A stretch of DNA of 17,629 nucleotides from positions 1 through 17,629 of the forward strand of contig JAYYUG010000002.1 of NCBI GenBank assembly GCA_036344135.1, written 5' to 3'. The notes below the pieces were generated by a model, which saw nothing but the letters and a program-made list of their open reading frames with translations, did no database searches and was not told the DNA's origin. Shown one piece after another: positions 15,363 through 17,629 of this stretch. The translations under genes were made by a program, and so were the position numbers. The first letter of the stretch is position 1. Each line of letters opens with the position of its first letter. The DNA is from GCA-002731945 sp036344135. GTDB taxonomy: Bacteria; Pseudomonadota; Alphaproteobacteria; MED-G09.

Positions 15363-16127
15363 TTATGACGCTGTTACTCCGCCATCTATGACAATATTTT
15401 GTCCTGTTGTAAAAGCCCCGGCTTTGCTAGCAAGAAAAACCGCAGCTCCTGCAATTTCGTCGGGCATCCCAATTCGTCTTAACGGTGCATTAGAGGTAGT
15501 TCTTTCTAATATTTCTGGATTATCCCATAAGGCTTTAGCAAAGTACGTCTTTACAAGGCCAGGAGAAATACAATTAGCTCGAATATTGTTTGGACCATGT
15601 TCCATAGCGAGATTTCTTGCCAATTGCATGTCTGCAGCTTTAGAAATACCATACGCTCCAAGCATTTCTGATCCTCTTAATCCACCAATGGAAGAAATTA
15701 TGATTATTACACCATCTTTTCTTTCAATCATTTGCGGTAATACAAGATTCGATAACCAATGATTAGACTTAATATTCGAACTTAATATTTTATCAAAAGC
15801 ATCATCAGGTATATCCATGGAAGAACCGAAAAAAGGATTGACTGCAGCATTACAGACTAAGATATCTATCCCCCCTAACTGTTCATTTGTTTCATTTACA
15901 AGTTTTTCTAGTTCTTCCTTGTAATTAATATTGCAAGGAATTGATATTGCACTTTCAGGATTTTCTGAATTTATTTCATCTCTTATCTTTTCGCACATAT
16001 CCTCCTTTCTACTTGAAACAACAACTTTAGCTCCGTGATTTGCGAATTGTTTAACTATCGCTTCGCCAATGCCTTTGGTTGAACCAGTTACAAGAGCTTT
16101 TTTCCCCGTAAGATCAAATAAATTCAT
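15363..16127 (-). CDS. Short-chain dehydrogenase/reductase (SDR)
   Basis: 254-residue classical SDR using NAD(P). Nucleotide-binding TGSTKGIG (14-21), NAAV (93-96), catalytic Ser146 in ISSIGG, and Tyr159xxxLys163 in YGISK are present, and the C-terminal GQNIVIDGG is standard. An Arg at the end of strand two (SSRKE, Arg40) suggests NADPH preference, which is a rule of thumb. The ATG at 16127 is chosen over an in-frame TTG at 16142, because GGGAGAGAG at 16132-16140 immediately precedes the ATG and would be coding in the longer form. First gene of a probable operon with the di-iron protein (40-base gap), hydroxyacid dehydrogenase and a small protein. It may oxidise an alcohol or reduce a ketone made by its neighbours. 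Confidence 0.93.
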   Translation of the reverse strand: MNLFDLTGKKALVTGSTKGIGEAIVKQFANHGAKVVVSSRKEDMCEKIRDEINSENPESAISIPCNINYKEELEKLVNETNEQLGGIDILVCNAAVNPFFGSSMDIPDDAFDKILSSNIKSNHWLSNLVLPQMIERKDGVIIIISSIGGLRGSEMLGAYGISKAADMQLARNLAMEHGPNNIRANCISPGLVKTYFAKALWDNPEILERTTSNAPLRRIGMPDEIAGAAVFLASKAGAFTTGQNIVIDGGVTAS

Positions 16128-16131
16128 AACT

Positions 16132-16140
16132 CTCTCTCCC
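16132..16140 (-). promoter_or_regulatory. Shine-Dalgarno deciding the SDR start
   Basis: GGGAGAGAG on the minus strand lies just upstream of the ATG at 16127. The alternative TTG start at 16142 would be within or before this site. Confidence 0.65.
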
Positions 16141-16240
16141 AATATTTCATCTTAAGATAGCAGAGCTTGTTAAGTAAATGAACCGAATAGTTGACTGAAT
16201 CTAGTCATTACATTAGTGACGTTCTTAAATAAATAAAAAT
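16141..16240. promoter_or_regulatory. Divergent region with small inverted repeat, SDR operon versus HAD/ribF
   Basis: About 100 AT-rich bases separate the SDR and HAD genes. TTGACT at 16191-16196 is a possible -35 for the plus strand, but TAGTGA at 17-base spacing is a poor -10. A short inverted repeat TGACT(6)AGTCA covers 16192-16207 and overlaps the -35, so it could be an operator, though five base pairs can arise by chance. The HAD gene ATG at 16241 has no Shine-Dalgarno, only an A-rich leader. Confidence 0.3.
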
Positions 16241-17080
16241 ATGCAAGAGATAGAGAAAATAAATAATTTCCAAGACATAGAAGGCAACTATGATGCTTTG
16301 ATATGTGACGTCTGGGGGGTAATACATAATGGAAGAGAACTATTTGAGAGTGTTAACGATTGCCTGGTTAACTTTCGATCAAAACAAAAGCCTGTTGTTC
16401 TTTTATCAAATGCTCCAAGACCTTCAAAGTATATAGAAAGAATGCTTAATCAGTTAGGTTTGGACAGAAAATCTTTTAATGAAATAGTGACATCCGGTGA
16501 TTTGACAATGTCGGTGCTAAATGAAAGTCATTACGGATCGAAATGCTATCATATTGGCCCCGAACGTGACTTAAATATCTTTGATGGAGTGAATGTCAGT
16601 AGGGTCAGTTTTGAAGAGGCAGATTTTTTATTCGTAACAGGTCTATTTGATGATGAGACAGAGGATGAAAACAGTTATTCTTCTATTCTAGGTGAGGCTA
16701 AAAAGAGAAATCTCAAACTGGTTTGTGCTAACCCTGATATCGTGGTGCAGAGAGGAAAGAAGTTAATACCTTGTGCGGGAGCCATATCAAAAAAATATGA
16801 GGAAATAGGTGGTAAGACAATCAATATTGGTAAACCTTTTTCACCAATTTTTGATAAGGCGGTTAATTTAATTAAAGGTGTTAATGAGAATCAGAATCCA
16901 CGTATTATAGTGATTGGTGATGGTCTTGAAACAGATATAAAGGGAGCAAATATTCTTAAAATGGACTCCTTATTGGTCTTAGGTGGTTTATTTGCTTCAG
17001 AAAGTGAAAGAAATATAATCGAAGTTTTAAAGAAGAAGAATATTTTCCCCTCCTACTATACGGAAGAACTGAAATGGTGA
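16241..17080 (+). CDS. HAD-superfamily class IIA hydrolase (TIGR01459-like)
   Basis: 279-residue cytosolic HAD phosphatase related to NagD and nitrophenyl phosphatases. Motif I is DVWGVIHNG with nucleophile Asp23; the second Asp of the usual DxD is Trp25, a feature I know from the alphaproteobacterial TIGR01459 subfamily. Motif II is LLSNAPR (54-60), motif III Lys198 in NIGKPFSPIF, motif IV GDGLETDIKGA (226-236). A class IIA cap lies between motifs II and III. Substrate unknown. It is followed after 9 bases by ribF, an arrangement common in Alphaproteobacteria, which suggests a role near flavin or cofactor phosphate metabolism without proving one. The ATG at 16241 lacks a Shine-Dalgarno. Confidence 0.9.
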   Translation: MQEIEKINNFQDIEGNYDALICDVWGVIHNGRELFESVNDCLVNFRSKQKPVVLLSNAPRPSKYIERMLNQLGLDRKSFNEIVTSGDLTMSVLNESHYGSKCYHIGPERDLNIFDGVNVSRVSFEEADFLFVTGLFDDETEDENSYSSILGEAKKRNLKLVCANPDIVVQRGKKLIPCAGAISKKYEEIGGKTINIGKPFSPIFDKAVNLIKGVNENQNPRIIVIGDGLETDIKGANILKMDSLLVLGGLFASESERNIIEVLKKKNIFPSYYTEELKW

Positions 17081-17089
17081 GTTTATAAA

Positions 17090-17629
17090 ATGATTATTAT
17101 AAATGATATAAAGGATGACCATAAGATCAAACCTAATGGAGTGTTTGCGATAGGTAATTTTGATGGAATTCATCTCGGTCACAAAGAAATCCTTGAGAAC
17201 ACTAAAATAATTTCCTCTGAAAACAATAAACCTTGTGGCATTATTATTTTTGAACCACATCCACAAAAATTTTTTAAAATGGATTCGGCAGGATTTTATC
17301 TTTCTAATCTTGAGACCAAACAATACTTACTAAAACCATTTGATATTGATTTTTTTATTGTGTTGGCATTTGACAATGAAATGGCGAAGCGTACTCCAGA
17401 AGAATTTGTGAAGGATATTATCGTGAATTCTTTCAAAGCTTCTCATGTCGTGGTTGGATACGATTTTCGTTTTGGTTCGGGGAGGATCGGAAACGCCAAT
17501 AGCTTGCAAGAGATTTGTTCTTCACTAGATATTGGTGTCTCAATTATAGAAAAGCAAAAAAAGGGAGATAAAATTTTATCCTCTTCTATAATAAGAAATT
17601 ATCTCTCCGAAGGGGAGATTGGATTAGCA
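17090..17629 (+). CDS. ribF: Bifunctional riboflavin kinase/FAD synthetase, 3' end beyond window
   Basis: First 180 codons of RibF, which phosphorylates riboflavin to FMN and then adenylates it to FAD. The adenylyltransferase module is visible: AIGNFDGIHLGHK with the HxGH nucleotidyl-transfer motif (residues about 28-31), FEPHPQKFF (about 61-69), VVVGYDFRFG and SSSIIRNYL (equivalent of the SSTxIR motif). The flavokinase domain lies beyond the right edge. The ATG at 17090 has GGTGAG about 8 bases upstream, overlapping the end of the HAD gene whose stop is 9 bases before, so the two are co-transcribed. No FMN riboswitch-like leader is present between them. Confidence 0.95.
   Translation, partial: MIIINDIKDDHKIKPNGVFAIGNFDGIHLGHKEILENTKIISSENNKPCGIIIFEPHPQKFFKMDSAGFYLSNLETKQYLLKPFDIDFFIVLAFDNEMAKRTPEEFVKDIIVNSFKASHVVVGYDFRFGSGRIGNANSLQEICSSLDIGVSIIEKQKKGDKILSSSIIRNYLSEGEIGLA

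Noticed and set aside
15388..15762. 124-codon plus-strand frame
   Set aside because: It is a mirror of the SDR gene, whose TGxxxGIG, NAA and YxxxK motifs establish the minus strand as coding.
16307..16327. Trp in place of the second motif I Asp of the HAD hydrolase
   Set aside because: This looked like a lost catalytic residue, but DxWG is what I know of the alphaproteobacterial HAD-IIA subfamily next to ribF, so it is not specific to this genome.
17040..17095. Possible FMN riboswitch ahead of ribF
   Set aside because: Only 9 bases separate the HAD stop from the ribF start, so there is no room for an aptamer.
17027..17323. 98-codon minus-strand frame
   Set aside because: It overlaps the end of the HAD gene and the start of ribF, both clear on the plus strand.
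1..17629. CRISPR arrays, insertion sequences, integrase or attachment sites
   Set aside because: No regularly spaced direct repeats, transposase or integrase frames, or tRNA-end duplications were seen.

Overview
The window looks like a stretch of an AT-rich alphaproteobacterial chromosome, most likely a small-genome marine lineage. Three things point there: the HAD-IIA-type hydrolase directly upstream of ribF, an MnmA with alphaproteobacterial wording near its active site, and an elongator tRNA-Met of alphaproteobacterial type with encoded CCA. The lineage is an inference from gene content and base composition; no rRNA is present. Coding density is very high: the largest gap is about 110 bases and several neighbours overlap or sit 0-15 bases apart.

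Layout. (1) Positions 1-3579, minus strand: amidohydrolase, then two tandem paralogous cytochromes P450 (gaps of 3 and 4 bases); the second P450 runs off the left edge just after its haem-binding motif. (2) 3687-5486, plus strand: three overlapping genes for a MotA/TolQ/ExbB-like channel protein, an ExbD/TolR-like single-pass protein with an unusual periplasmic domain, and a two-span membrane protein of unknown family. I consider this the best candidate for an under-described system. (3) 5487-10775, minus strand: a CysQ/IMPase-family phosphatase followed by two paralogous PQQ-dependent quinohaemoprotein alcohol dehydrogenases, each with a C-terminal cytochrome c domain. (4) 10844-12905, plus strand: mnmA, tRNA-Met(CAU) with a good promoter of its own, and a tyrosine-phosphatase-family gene. 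(5) 12912-16127, minus strand: SDR oxidoreductase, ferritin-like di-iron protein, D-2-hydroxyacid dehydrogenase-like protein and a 72-residue protein, probably one operon. (6) 16241-17629, plus strand: HAD-IIA hydrolase and the 5' part of ribF.

How it fits together. tRNA maturation, flavin synthesis and nucleotide salvage genes alternate with catabolic-looking oxidoreductase blocks (P450s, PQQ dehydrogenases, di-iron protein, SDR, 2-hydroxyacid dehydrogenase). The P450s and the di-iron protein could introduce oxygen, and the PQQ enzymes and the SDR could oxidise the resulting alcohols. The substrate is not readable from sequence, and nothing shows that these blocks share a pathway. Several enzymes carry substitutions at normally conserved catalytic or metal-ligand positions (P450 I-helix acid, amidohydrolase Asp to Glu, PQQ dehydrogenase Glu to Asp with a one-residue insertion, hydroxyacid dehydrogenase Glu to Tyr). 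These are listed separately below.
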